Of a DNA stretch of 64,000 nucleotides, positions 18,291 to 27,049 are shown piece by piece. The position numbers and the translations under genes are program-made. The first letter of the stretch is position 1. Each line of letters opens with the position of its first letter. Origin of the DNA: Variovorax sp. EL159 (GTDB taxonomy: Bacteria; Pseudomonadota; Gammaproteobacteria; Burkholderiales; Burkholderiaceae_C); assembly GCF_900100965.1 (NCBI RefSeq), contig NZ_FMUJ01000008.1, positions 282,202 to 346,201 on the forward strand, read 5' to 3'. Below the pieces are notes generated by a model, which worked only from the letters and a program-made list of their open reading frames with translations, made no database searches and was not told where the DNA came from.

Positions 18291-18413
18291 GCATTGCTCC
18301 TTCCCCCTTTGGGGGAAGGTTGGGATGGGGGCACGACGGGACTGGTTTCGTCGGGGTGCTCTATCGAACGCCGCTTGCCCCCACCCCAGCCCTCCCCCGG
18401 AAGGGGAGGGAGA
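18291..18413. repeat. REP/BIME-like intergenic palindromic repeat, copy 2
   Basis: Begins GCATTGCTCC like copy 1. The first arm is TTCCCCCTTTGGGGGAAGG followed by GGGATGGGGGC. The second, inverted arm is GCCCCCACCCCAGCCC followed by TCCCCCGGAAGGGGAGGGA. The layout is two head-to-head hairpins about 50 bases apart. It fills the 145-base gap between the two ATPase genes. Confidence 0.75.
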
Positions 18414-18420
18414 AAAACCT

Positions 18421-19140
18421 ATGACCGCTCTGCTCGAAACCCAAGGCCTCAAGGCCTTCTACGGCGACGCCCAGGCCCTCTTCGGCATCGACTTCTCCCT
18501 TGCCCAAGGCGAACTCGTCGCCATCATCGGCGCCAACGGCGCAGGCAAATCGACATTCCTCAAAAGTCTCACCGGCCTCGTCCGCGCCCCACGCGAAGCG
18601 ATCCATTTCAAGGGCGAGCCCATCGGCGGGCTGCCACCCGGCGAGATCGTGCGGCGCGGCCTTGCGATGGTCCCCGAAGGCCGCCGCCTCTTCCCCAGCC
18701 TCAGCGTCGAAGAGAACCTGCTGATGGGCGCCACCGCCGGCCGCAAGGGCCCCTGGGACCTGCAGCGCTTGTACGCGCTGTTCCCCATCCTTGCCGAGAA
18801 GCGCCAGCAGCCCGGCACCTCGCTCTCGGGCGGCCAGCAGCAGATTGTGGCGCTGGGCCGCGCGCTCATGAGCAACCCCGAGCTGCTGCTGTGCGATGAA
18901 CTCTCGCTGGGCCTGGCGCCCATCGTCATCCGCGAGATCTATGCCGCCATGCCCACCATCACCGGCGAGGGCATGACCGTCGTCATCGTCGAGCAGGACG
19001 TGACGATGGCGCGCCAGGTGTCGCAGCGCATCTACTGCCTGCAGGAAGGCCGCGTGTCGCTCGAAGGAAGGTCGTGCGACCTCACGCGCGAGCAGATCTC
19101 GCAGGCCTACTTCGGCATCGGGGAGGCGGCTCATGCTTGA
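18421..19140 (+). CDS. livF: ABC transporter ATP-binding protein (LivF type)
   Basis: A 239-aa ATPase with GANGAGKST (Walker A), TSLSGGQQQIVALGRAL (signature) and LLLCDELSLGLAP (Walker B). The start is ATG 18421 (MTALLETQG), preceded by GGAGGGAG that comes from the repeat element. The longer open frame is a read-through of the repeat. Its end overlaps livH by 8 bases. It is part of the importer in the hydroquinone operon. Confidence 0.9.
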   Translation: MTALLETQGLKAFYGDAQALFGIDFSLAQGELVAIIGANGAGKSTFLKSLTGLVRAPREAIHFKGEPIGGLPPGEIVRRGLAMVPEGRRLFPSLSVEENLLMGATAGRKGPWDLQRLYALFPILAEKRQQPGTSLSGGQQQIVALGRALMSNPELLLCDELSLGLAPIVIREIYAAMPTITGEGMTVVIVEQDVTMARQVSQRIYCLQEGRVSLEGRSCDLTREQISQAYFGIGEAAHA

Positions 19141-20011
19141 GACGATTGTTCAAGGCGTGCTGCTCGGCGGCCTCTACACGCTGTTCGCGCTCGGCCAGTC
19201 GCTGATGTTCGGCGTGATGCGGCTCACCAACACGGCGCAGGGCGACTTCATCATCCTCGGCGCGTTCGCGGTCATCGCGGGCGTTTCGGTGTCCGGTGGC
19301 GATGCAGCCGCGCCCTGGCTGGTGGCGGTGATCGCGCTCGCGGTGCTGCCCGTGGCCTTCACCTTCGGCTATGCGCTGCAGCGCTACGTGCTCAACGGCA
19401 CGCTGGGCAAAGACCCGCTGCCTTCGCTGGTCGTCACCTTCGGCCTGTCGATCGTCATCCAGAACCTGTTGCTCGAACTGTTCTCGGCCGATCCGCGTTC
19501 CATCGAAACCGGCGGGCTCAACACGCAGGGCGTGGCGTTGGGCGATTCGCTGTCGCTCGGCGTGCTGCCGCTGGTCGTGCTGGCCCTGGCGGTCGCGGCG
19601 ACCGGCGCACTGCAATGGCTGTTCGCGCGCACAGCGCTGGGCCGCTCGTTCCGTGCCGTGTCGGACGACCGCGAGATCGCCGAGCTGATGGGGCTGAACG
19701 CGAAGAAGGTCTATGCCTTCGCAACCGCCATCGCCTTCGTGCTGATCGCCATCGCGGGCGCGCTGCAAGGCATGCGCACGACGGTGTCGCCATCGGATGG
19801 GCCATTGCTGCTGCTCTTCGCTTTCGAGGCCGTCATCATCGGCGGCATGGGTTCCTTCTGGGGCACGCTGGCCGGCGCAATGATCCTGGGCATCACGCAG
19901 CAGATCGGCTTTCGGCTCGACCCGGGCTGGGGCATCTGGGCCGGGCACATCGTGTTCCTGGTCGTACTGGTGCTGCGGCCGCAGGGGCTCTTTCCCAAGA
20001 CACGCGGATGA
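19133..20011 (+). CDS. livH: ABC transporter permease (LivH type)
   Basis: A 292-aa inner-membrane permease of the branched-chain amino acid family with about eight hydrophobic segments. The family start ETIVQGVLLGGLYTLFALG and the GxxxALxG-like loop near IAIAGALQGM are recognisable. It overlaps livF at the start, and its TGA overlaps the ATG of livM, so expression is coupled. Confidence 0.9.
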   Translation: MLETIVQGVLLGGLYTLFALGQSLMFGVMRLTNTAQGDFIILGAFAVIAGVSVSGGDAAAPWLVAVIALAVLPVAFTFGYALQRYVLNGTLGKDPLPSLVVTFGLSIVIQNLLLELFSADPRSIETGGLNTQGVALGDSLSLGVLPLVVLALAVAATGALQWLFARTALGRSFRAVSDDREIAELMGLNAKKVYAFATAIAFVLIAIAGALQGMRTTVSPSDGPLLLLFAFEAVIIGGMGSFWGTLAGAMILGITQQIGFRLDPGWGIWAGHIVFLVVLVLRPQGLFPKTRG

Positions 20012-21051
20012 ACAGAACCATGCCTTCCGAACAAGCCTTTGCCGTCGAGCGTGCAACCGCTGCGAGCCGCATCGCACTCGTCGTTGCCATCGCCCTCGTG
20101 CTGCTCGCGGCGAGCCTGCCGTTCTGGGGCGAGTCGAGCTGGATGCGCGAGTTCGTCGAGATCGCCTGCTACTTCATCTTCGCGATGATGTGGAACCTGC
20201 TCGCCGGCTACGGCGGCATGGTGAGCATTGGGCAGCAGGCCTTCTTCGGCTTCGGTGGCTACGCGATGCTGATGCTGGGCAACTTCGCGGGCATCAACCC
20301 CTTCGTGGCGATACCGCTGGGCGCGCTGGCCGCGGGGCTCGTTGCCATCCCGGTGTCTTTCGTTGCGTTCCGCCTGTCGGGCGGCTACTTCGCCATCGGC
20401 ACCTGGGTCATCGCCGAGGTGTTCCGCCTGAGCTTCGCGAATGTGTCGGCGGTCGGTGGCGGCTCGGGCACCACGCTGACGGCGCTGCGCGGCATCGAGA
20501 AGGCCACGCGCGAAAGCACCACCTATTGGATGGCGCTGGCCTGCGTGGTCGCGGCGATCGCGCTGGTCTACCTGTTCCTGCGCAGCAAGCGCGGCCTGGC
20601 GCTGCTGGCCATTCGCGACAACGAAGTGGCGGCCGAGTCGCAGGGCATTCCGGTGGCGCGCATGAAGCTCGCGGTGTATGTGGTCGCGGCCTTCGGTGCG
20701 GGGCTGGCGGGCGCGCTGTACTTCGTGGGCAACCTGCGCATCAGCCCCGATGCGGCCTTCAGCGTCAACTGGACCGCCTTCGCGATCTTCATGGTGGTGA
20801 TCGGCGGCATCGGGCGCATCGAAGGGCCGCTGGTGGGCGCGCTCATCTTCTGGGCGCTCAACAAGTTCCTGAGCGACTACGGCACGTGGTACCTGCTGGG
20901 CCTTGGGCTGCTCGCGATCCTGGTCACGCTGTTCTTCAAGCAGGGGCTGTGGGGTTATGCGCAGCAGCGCTGGGGCTGGTCGCTGTTTCCCACGCAGCGC
21001 AAGCTGTTGCACGCGCAGGCCGGGGCTGCTGCGGCTTCTTCACGAGGCTGA
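20008..21051 (+). CDS. livM: ABC transporter permease (LivM type)
   Basis: A 347-aa permease with the LivM hallmark region MMWNLLAGYGGMVSIGQQ and a cytoplasmic coupling loop near AESQGIPVARMKL. The ATG (MNRTMPSEQ) overlaps the livH stop as ATGA. It ends the five-gene importer. The 226 bases after it, up to the Bug receptor gene, hold no clear gene on the plus strand. Confidence 0.9.
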   Translation: MNRTMPSEQAFAVERATAASRIALVVAIALVLLAASLPFWGESSWMREFVEIACYFIFAMMWNLLAGYGGMVSIGQQAFFGFGGYAMLMLGNFAGINPFVAIPLGALAAGLVAIPVSFVAFRLSGGYFAIGTWVIAEVFRLSFANVSAVGGGSGTTLTALRGIEKATRESTTYWMALACVVAAIALVYLFLRSKRGLALLAIRDNEVAAESQGIPVARMKLAVYVVAAFGAGLAGALYFVGNLRISPDAAFSVNWTAFAIFMVVIGGIGRIEGPLVGALIFWALNKFLSDYGTWYLLGLGLLAILVTLFFKQGLWGYAQQRWGWSLFPTQRKLLHAQAGAAAASSRG

Positions 21052-21277
21052 GCCGTACGCGATCTTCGTGCGGTCCTCGAGGTAGAAACCGCGCCCGTCG
21101 GCGCACGCTTTCCCTTGGGAGCGGGATGGAGGCATCGGGATCGATGCGCCTTCGCGGCGCATGCCAAAGCCCTTGCACGGCGGCCCTTCGTGCTTGCCTG
21201 ATACAGCGTCCTCCTGTAACGTTGTGTAAGCTATGGGTAAGCGATTTCCCTAGTTCTTCATCCTCCCTGGAGTCATC

Positions 21278-22279
21278 TTGACGATCACCAAACGCCGCTT
21301 GCTCGAAGGCGGCGCGGCAGCCGTTGCCGCTTCGCTGTTTGCAAAGGCCTCATGGGCGCAGCGCACCGGTGGCGACGCCGCATGGCCGACCAAGCCCGTT
21401 CGCATCCTGGTGGGCTTTCCCGCCGGGGCATCGCCCGACCTCGCGGCCCGCGCCATCGCCGAGCCGCTCTCGAAGATCCTGCGGCAGCCGGTGACGGTCG
21501 AGAACAAGCCCGGTGCCAGCGGCAACCTCGTGGCCGACCAGGTCGCCAAGGCCACCGACGACCACACCATCGGCGCGCTGATCAACGGCAACCTCACGAT
21601 TGCCAAGCTGCTCAACCCCGCCATTCCCTTCGACCCCGAAAAAGACTTCGCGCCGGTCGGCCTCATCGGCACCGCGCCGCTGGTGCTCGCGGTGGCGGGC
21701 AACGCTGAAGGCAAGAGTGCGGCCGACCTGCTGCTGTGGGTGCGCAACCTCGGCAGCGGTGCCAGGTACGGCACGCCGGGCGTGGGCACGGTGGGTCACC
21801 TGGGCATGGAGCTCATCAAGAGCCGCGCGGCCATCACCGCGCAGCACAAGCCCTACACGGGCAACCCGCAGGTGATCGCGGGCCTCCTGGCGGGTGAGAT
21901 CCAGCTCGCGCTGCTGCCGCCCGGCCTGGCGCTGCCGCACCTCAAGTCGGGCAAGCTCAAGGCCATCGGCGTGACCTCGCCCGAGCGCAGCCCGCTGGCC
22001 GGCGAACTGGCCACCATCCGCGACGCCGACGTGCGCGGTGCCGACCTCGAGATATGGACCGCATTGGCCGCGCCCGCAAGCATGAAGCCGGCCGCGGTGG
22101 CGCGGCTCAATGGCGCACTGGTCGAGGTGATCAGTTCACCGGAAGTGGCCGAGGCCCTGCTGAAGACCGGCTGGCAGGCACAGCCGGGATCGCCCGACGC
22201 GCTCGCCAGGCGCATGCGCGCCGACACGACGCGCCTGGGTGGCGTGATCATCATGAAGGGCATTCACTCGGAGGCCTGA
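21278..22279 (+). CDS. Bug-family tripartite tricarboxylate receptor (orphan)
   Basis: A 333-aa periplasmic receptor of the TctC/Bug family. It starts at TTG with a GGAG site five bases upstream. The signal peptide has a KRR start and an ASWAQ end. Family features are WPTKPVRILVGFPAG, VENKPGASGN and the segment GTVGHLGMELIKS. No TctA/TctB membrane genes are nearby, which is the rule for expanded Bug families in this group. Position between the hydroquinone importer and the pca regulator suggests an aromatic or organic acid ligand, unproven. Confidence 0.87.
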   Translation: MTITKRRLLEGGAAAVAASLFAKASWAQRTGGDAAWPTKPVRILVGFPAGASPDLAARAIAEPLSKILRQPVTVENKPGASGNLVADQVAKATDDHTIGALINGNLTIAKLLNPAIPFDPEKDFAPVGLIGTAPLVLAVAGNAEGKSAADLLLWVRNLGSGARYGTPGVGTVGHLGMELIKSRAAITAQHKPYTGNPQVIAGLLAGEIQLALLPPGLALPHLKSGKLKAIGVTSPERSPLAGELATIRDADVRGADLEIWTALAAPASMKPAAVARLNGALVEVISSPEVAEALLKTGWQAQPGSPDALARRMRADTTRLGGVIIMKGIHSEA

Positions 22280-22288
22280 CAAGATGGT

Positions 22289-23074
22289 TTAAAGCAGCCG
22301 CGACACCTGCCTGGCCGCATCGATCAGCGCCGGCAGCATCGTCTCCTGCATCACCTTCGCATTCGTGCGATTGGCCTGCCCGCTGATGTTGAGCGCGGCC
22401 ACCATGCGCCCCTGGCCATTGACGATCGGCGCGGCCACCGAGATCAGCCCCTCTTCGAGTTCCTGGTTCACCAGGCACCACTGCTGCTTGCGCGCCTGGG
22501 CCACCTTGGCCATCAACGCATCGATGTCGGTCACCGTGTGCTTGGTCAGCGCCTCGATGTTCGAGGCTTCGAGCCGCGCGCGCACTTCGTCGTCTTCCAG
22601 GTCGGCCAGCAGCAGTCGCCCGAGCGAGGTGCAGTAGGCCGGCAGGCGCGAGCCCACGCCCAGGCTGATGCGCATGATCTTCTGCGTCGGCACGCGCAGC
22701 ACGTAGACGATGTCGGTCGCGTCGAGCACGGCCGCCGAGCACGACTCCTGCACCTGCTGCACCAGCGCTTCCATCACGGGCTCGGCGCGGTTCCAGATGG
22801 GCATCGACGACAGGTAGGCAAAGCCCAGGTCGAGGATGCGCGGCGTGAGCGTGAAGAGCTTGCCGTCGGTCACCACGTAGCCCAGCGTCTGCAGCGTGAG
22901 CAGGATGCGCCGCGCGCCCGCCCGCGTGAGCCCGCTGCCGGCCGCCACTTCGCTCAACGTCTGGCGCGGCGCGTTCGCGCTGAACGAACGGATCACCTGC
23001 AACCCCCGTGCAAAGGACTGCACGTAGCTGTCGCCGGGGGCGGGTGCGTCGGGTGATGTCGTCTGGGTTGCCAT
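22289..23074 (-). CDS. IclR-family regulator of the 3-oxoadipate genes (PcaR/PcaU-like)
   Basis: A 261-aa regulator with an IclR HTH (TLSEVAAGSGLTRAGARRIL, about residues 38-58) and the effector domain with YCTSLGRLLLADL near residue 150. It is divergent from pcaI with a 177-base gap carrying three GAACA half-sites. PcaR/PcaU proteins respond to 3-oxoadipate or protocatechuate and control adjacent pca genes; that function here is inferred from context. The start has an AGGATC ribosome site. Confidence 0.88.
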   Translation of the reverse strand: MATQTTSPDAPAPGDSYVQSFARGLQVIRSFSANAPRQTLSEVAAGSGLTRAGARRILLTLQTLGYVVTDGKLFTLTPRILDLGFAYLSSMPIWNRAEPVMEALVQQVQESCSAAVLDATDIVYVLRVPTQKIMRISLGVGSRLPAYCTSLGRLLLADLEDDEVRARLEASNIEALTKHTVTDIDALMAKVAQARKQQWCLVNQELEEGLISVAAPIVNGQGRMVAALNISGQANRTNAKVMQETMLPALIDAARQVSRLL

Positions 23075-23105
23075 GGTGAGCGATCCTCTTTAAAATTCAT
23101 TATAC

Positions 23106-23129
23106 GAACAAATGTTCTTTAGACGAACA
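23106..23129. promoter_or_regulatory. Triple half-site operator for the IclR regulator
   Basis: GAACA at 23106-23110, TGTTC at 23113-23117 and GAACA at 23125-23129 form two overlapping inverted repeats sharing the middle half-site. The two GAACA units also sit in ACGAACAA direct repeats 19 bases apart. Three half-sites between a regulator and its divergent target recall PcaU/PobR operators. Confidence 0.55.
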
Positions 23130-23251
23130 ATTTGGCGATTCGCAGAATCGACCCGATGGCTCGGACAGACAGACCGTTTGCTCACGCGTGCCACAGGCAA
23201 TCGGGTGGCTCGACAGTTCGGTTTCTTTCTTCACTTCCGGAGACAAGCTTC

Positions 23252-23953
23252 ATGATCAACAAGATCGCGCGCTCGGTCGCCGATGCCCTCGCAGGCATCC
23301 AGGACGGCGCCACGGTTCTCATCGGCGGTTTCGGCACCGCCGGCATTCCCGGCGAACTCATCGACGGCCTCGTCGAGCAGGGCGCCAAAGACCTCACTGT
23401 CGTCAACAACAACGCGGGCAACGGCGAGACCGGCCTTGCGGCGCTGCTCAAGGCCGGCCGCGTGCGCAAGATCATCTGCAGCTTTCCGCGCCAGGCCGAC
23501 AGCCAGGTGTTCGACGGGCTCTATCGCAGCGGCAAGATCGAACTCGAACTCGTGCCCCAGGGCAACCTGGCAGAACGCATCCGCGCCGCCGGCGCCGGCA
23601 TCGGTGCCTTCTTCTGCCCCACGGGCTACGGCACGCAGCTCGCGGGCAACCGCGAAACCCGCGAGATCGACGGCAAGCAGTACGTGCTCGAGTACCCCAT
23701 CCACGGCGACGTGGCGCTCATCAAGGCCGAGCGCGGCGACCGCTGGGGCAACCTGGTCTACCGCAAGGCCGCGCGCAACTTCGGCCCGGTGATGGCCATG
23801 GCCGCGAAGAAGACCGTCGCCACCGTGCACGACATCGCCGAACTCGGCACCCTCGACCCCGAGACCATCGTGACCCCGGGCATCTTCGTGCACCAGGTGG
23901 TGCGCATCGAACGCGTGGCGACGCAAGCCGGCGGTTTCAAGAAGGCAGCATGA
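23252..23953 (+). CDS. pcaI: 3-Oxoadipate CoA-transferase subunit A
   Basis: A 233-aa alpha subunit that transfers CoA from succinyl-CoA to 3-oxoadipate. The family segment DGATVLIGGFGTAGIP and the GNLAERIRAAGAGIGAFFCP block are clear. The start is MINKIARS with a CCGGAGA site; the longer frame is upstream noise. Its TGA overlaps the ATG of subunit B. A general 3-oxoacid transferase is possible from sequence alone, but the adjacent 3-oxoadipyl-CoA thiolase and IclR regulator favour pca function. Confidence 0.88.
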   Translation: MINKIARSVADALAGIQDGATVLIGGFGTAGIPGELIDGLVEQGAKDLTVVNNNAGNGETGLAALLKAGRVRKIICSFPRQADSQVFDGLYRSGKIELELVPQGNLAERIRAAGAGIGAFFCPTGYGTQLAGNRETREIDGKQYVLEYPIHGDVALIKAERGDRWGNLVYRKAARNFGPVMAMAAKKTVATVHDIAELGTLDPETIVTPGIFVHQVVRIERVATQAGGFKKAA

Positions 23954-24597
23954 CCATGGCATACACACGTCGCACCAAGGACCAATTGGCCGCCCGCGTG
24001 GCGCAGGACATCTTCGACGGCGCTGTCGTCAACCTCGGCATCGGCCAGCCCACGCTGGTGGCCAACCACCTGCCGCAGGGCCGCGAGGTCATCCTGCAAA
24101 GCGAGAACGGCATTCTCGGCATGGGCCCCGCGCCCGAGGCCGGCGAAGAAGACTACGACCTCATCAACGCCGGCAAGCAGCCCGTCACGCTGCTGCCGGG
24201 CGGCGCGTTCTTTCACCACGCCGACAGCTTCGCGATGATGCGCGGCGGCCACCTCGACATCTGCGTGCTCGGCGCCTTCCAGGTGTCGGCCACCGGCGAC
24301 CTCGCCAACTGGCACACCGGCGAGAAAGACGCCATTCCCGCCGTCGGCGGTGCGATGGACCTGGCCATCGGCGCCAAGCAGACCTGGGTGATGATGGATC
24401 TGCTGACCAAGCAGGGCGCCAGCAAGCTGGTGCAGGAATGTACCTATCCGCTGACCGGCATCGGCTGCGTCAAGCGCGTGTACTCCGACCTCGCCACGCT
24501 CGAATGCACGCCGCAGGGCCTGAAGCTGGTCGACCTCGTCGAGGGCCTGACCCGCGAAGAACTCGAAAAGCTCGTCGGCCTGCCCATCGCCGCCTGA
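23950..24597 (+). CDS. pcaJ: 3-Oxoadipate CoA-transferase subunit B
   Basis: A 215-aa beta subunit. The catalytic Glu lies at residue 52 in LQSENGILGMGP. The GGAFFHHADSFAMMRGGH and GAMDLAIGAKQTWVMM blocks are typical of the family. The ATG overlaps the pcaI stop. Thirty-one bases separate it from the thiolase gene. Confidence 0.9.
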   Translation: MTMAYTRRTKDQLAARVAQDIFDGAVVNLGIGQPTLVANHLPQGREVILQSENGILGMGPAPEAGEEDYDLINAGKQPVTLLPGGAFFHHADSFAMMRGGHLDICVLGAFQVSATGDLANWHTGEKDAIPAVGGAMDLAIGAKQTWVMMDLLTKQGASKLVQECTYPLTGIGCVKRVYSDLATLECTPQGLKLVDLVEGLTREELEKLVGLPIAA

Positions 24598-24628
24598 TTC
24601 CATCCAAACCACCAAGAAGAGACACACC

Positions 24629-25834
24629 ATGACCAAGCAAGCCTTCATCTGCGACGCCGTTCGCACTCCCTTCGGCCGCTACGGCGGTTCGCTCAGCAGC
24701 GTGCGCACCGACGACCTCGGCGCCGTGCCCCTGCGCGCGCTGATGGAACGCAACAAGAACGTCGACTGGCAGGCCGTGGGCGACGTGCTCTACGGCTGCG
24801 CCAACCAGGCCGGCGAAGACAACCGCAACGTCGCGCGCATGTCGGCGCTGCTGGCGGGCCTGCCGATCGAGCTCGGCGGCGCCACCATCAACCGCCTGTG
24901 CGGCTCGGGCCTCGACGCGGTCGGCACGGCGGCACGCGCGATTCGCGCCGGTGAAGCGGGCCTGATGATCGCCGGCGGTGTCGAGAGCATGAGCCGCGCA
25001 CCCTTCGTCATGCCCAAGGCCGAGAGCGCCTTCAGCCGCAACAACGCGGTGTACGACACCACCATCGGCTGGCGCTTCGTCAACAAGCTCATGAAGGCGC
25101 AGTACGGCGTCGACTCCATGCCCGAGACGGCCGAGAACGTCGCCACCGACTACAAGATCGAGCGCGAAGCGCAAGACCTGATGGCACTGAACTCGCAACT
25201 GCGCGCCGTGGCCTCGCAGAAGTCGGGCTTCTTCGACGCCGAGATCGTGCCCGTGAGCGTGCCGCAGAAGAAGGGCGACGCGATCATCGTCAACAAGGAC
25301 GAGCATCCGCGCGAGACGAGCATGGAGTCGCTCGCCAAGCTCAAGGGCGTGGTGCGCCCCGACGGCACCGTGACGGCCGGCAATGCCAGCGGCGTGAACG
25401 ACGGCGCCTGCGCGCTGCTCTTGGCCGACGAAGCCAGTGCCGCCAAGCATGGCCTCACGCCGCGCGCCCGCGTGGTCGGCATGGCCACCGCCGGCGTTGC
25501 GCCGCGCATCATGGGCATCGGCCCCGCGCCCGCCACGCAGAAGGTGCTGGCGCTCACCGGCCTCACCATCGACCAGATCGACGTCATCGAACTCAACGAA
25601 GCCTTCGCGGCGCAAGGCCTTGCCGTGCTGCGCCTGCTGGGCCTGAAGGACAACGACGCGCGCGTGAACATCAACGGCGGCGCCATCGCGCTGGGCCACC
25701 CGCTCGGCGCCAGCGGTGCCCGCCTGGCCACCACGGCCGTCAACCAGCTGCACAAGGGTGGCGGCCGCTATGCGCTGTGCACCATGTGCATCGGCGTGGG
25801 CCAAGGCATCGCGGTGATTCTCGAACGCGTCTGA
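24629..25834 (+). CDS. pcaF: 3-Oxoadipyl-CoA thiolase
   Basis: A 401-aa thiolase that splits 3-oxoadipyl-CoA into succinyl-CoA and acetyl-CoA. The active-site Cys is Cys91 in NRLCGSGLDAVG; the GHPLGASG His motif and C-terminal CTMCIGVGQG Cys are present. The N-terminus AFICDAVRTPFGRYGGSLS is characteristic of PcaF/PaaJ-type thiolases. It ends the pcaIJF operon, with a terminator 45 bases downstream. Confidence 0.93.
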   Translation: MTKQAFICDAVRTPFGRYGGSLSSVRTDDLGAVPLRALMERNKNVDWQAVGDVLYGCANQAGEDNRNVARMSALLAGLPIELGGATINRLCGSGLDAVGTAARAIRAGEAGLMIAGGVESMSRAPFVMPKAESAFSRNNAVYDTTIGWRFVNKLMKAQYGVDSMPETAENVATDYKIEREAQDLMALNSQLRAVASQKSGFFDAEIVPVSVPQKKGDAIIVNKDEHPRETSMESLAKLKGVVRPDGTVTAGNASGVNDGACALLLADEASAAKHGLTPRARVVGMATAGVAPRIMGIGPAPATQKVLALTGLTIDQIDVIELNEAFAAQGLAVLRLLGLKDNDARVNINGGAIALGHPLGASGARLATTAVNQLHKGGGRYALCTMCIGVGQGIAVILERV

Positions 25835-25878
25835 CGCCGCAGCACCCACACACAACAACAAAAAGAAGCCAGTAAACA

Positions 25879-25921
25879 AGCCATCGGAAGCCGCGCATAC
25901 AGCGGCCCGATGGCTTTTTTT
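25879..25921 (+). terminator. Rho-independent terminator after pcaF
   Basis: AGCCATCGG (25879-25887) pairs with CCGATGGCT (25907-25915), with an inner GCCGC/GCGGC helix, followed by seven T. It separates pcaF from the next receptor gene. Confidence 0.85.
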
Positions 25922-25954
25922 CAAACAAGAGGATCGAAAGAAGAGGATCAGAGA

Positions 25955-26953
25955 ATGAAGAAGACCAAGACAACGCGCCGCGGTGTCGGCCTGGCCGCGC
26001 TGGCGCTTGCCGCCGCTGCGCTGGTGCCTGCCACCGCATCGGCGCAACAAGCCTTTCCTACCAAGCCGGTGCGCATCATCACGCCGTTCCCGGTGGGTGG
26101 CGGCCCTGATGGCGTGGCCCGCCTCGTGGCCGACAAGCTCTCGCGCGCGTGGGGCCAGCCCGTGGTGGTCGAGAACCGCCCGGGTGGCAACGGCTTCATC
26201 GCCATCGATGCCTTCAAGCGCGGCGCGAAAGACGGCCACGACATCATCGTGCTCGACAACGTGCACCTGGCCGCCTACCCCGCGCTGTTCAAGAAGCTGC
26301 CCTACGACACCGGCAAGGACTTCGACGCGCTGCTGCCGCTCTTCAAGACCTACTTCTTCTTCACCGTTGCCACGAACAGCAAGTACAAGACCATCGGCGA
26401 CCTGATCGCCGATGCCAAGGCCAACCCGGGCAAGCTTGACTACGGCTCATGGTCGGTCGGCAACCCGGTGCACCTGGGCTCGGAGCTTTTCGAGTCGGCC
26501 ACCGGCACGCAGATGGAACACATCGTCTACAAGGAAACCACGCAGCTCTACACCTCGGTCGCAACCGGCGAGCTGGCCTTTGCACTGGGCACCAGCGCCA
26601 CGGCCGGCCCGCTGCAGCGCGCGAACAAGCTGCGCTTCCTGGCAGCCGCGGCACCGCAGCGCGTGGCCGCATTCCCCGACGTGCCGACCGTCGGCGAATC
26701 GGGTGGCCCGAAGGGCTTCGAGGTGATCGGCTGGAACGCCATCGCCGTGCCGAACGGCCTGCCCGCATCGGTCACCGAGAAGATCAAGCGCGACATCGAG
26801 AAGGGCCTGGCGGAGCCCGACGTGCTGGAGAAGTTCAAGAGCTTTGGCTACGAACCGTTCCCGACCACGCGCCCGCAGTTCGACCAGTTCGTGGCGAGCG
26901 AGACGACGCGGTTCACGGATGTGATCCGCAAGGCGAACGTTTCGCTGGATTGA
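25955..26953 (+). CDS. Bug-family tripartite tricarboxylate receptor (orphan)
   Basis: A 332-aa TctC/Bug periplasmic receptor. The signal peptide (KTTRRGVGLAALALAAAAL ending ATASAQQ) is followed by FPTKPVRIITPFPVGGGPD and VENRPGGNGFIAIDAF. The start ATG 25955 has an AGAGGA site; an upstream in-frame extension lies inside the terminator. It stands alone between two terminators, so it is its own transcription unit. The ligand is unknown. Confidence 0.88.
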   Translation: MKKTKTTRRGVGLAALALAAAALVPATASAQQAFPTKPVRIITPFPVGGGPDGVARLVADKLSRAWGQPVVVENRPGGNGFIAIDAFKRGAKDGHDIIVLDNVHLAAYPALFKKLPYDTGKDFDALLPLFKTYFFFTVATNSKYKTIGDLIADAKANPGKLDYGSWSVGNPVHLGSELFESATGTQMEHIVYKETTQLYTSVATGELAFALGTSATAGPLQRANKLRFLAAAAPQRVAAFPDVPTVGESGGPKGFEVIGWNAIAVPNGLPASVTEKIKRDIEKGLAEPDVLEKFKSFGYEPFPTTRPQFDQFVASETTRFTDVIRKANVSLD

Positions 26954-27023
26954 TTGCATGCAATTGCGGCGTTGCGGCTACGCACGCTGCAGCTTGCAAA
27001 CATCGCGCCTACAAGGCAAATAC

Positions 27024-27049
27024 GGCACCCGGGAGGGTGCCATTTTTTT
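27024..27049 (+). terminator. Rho-independent terminator after the Bug receptor
   Basis: GGCACCC (27024-27030), loop GGGA, GGGTGCC (27035-27041), then A and seven T. Confidence 0.9.
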
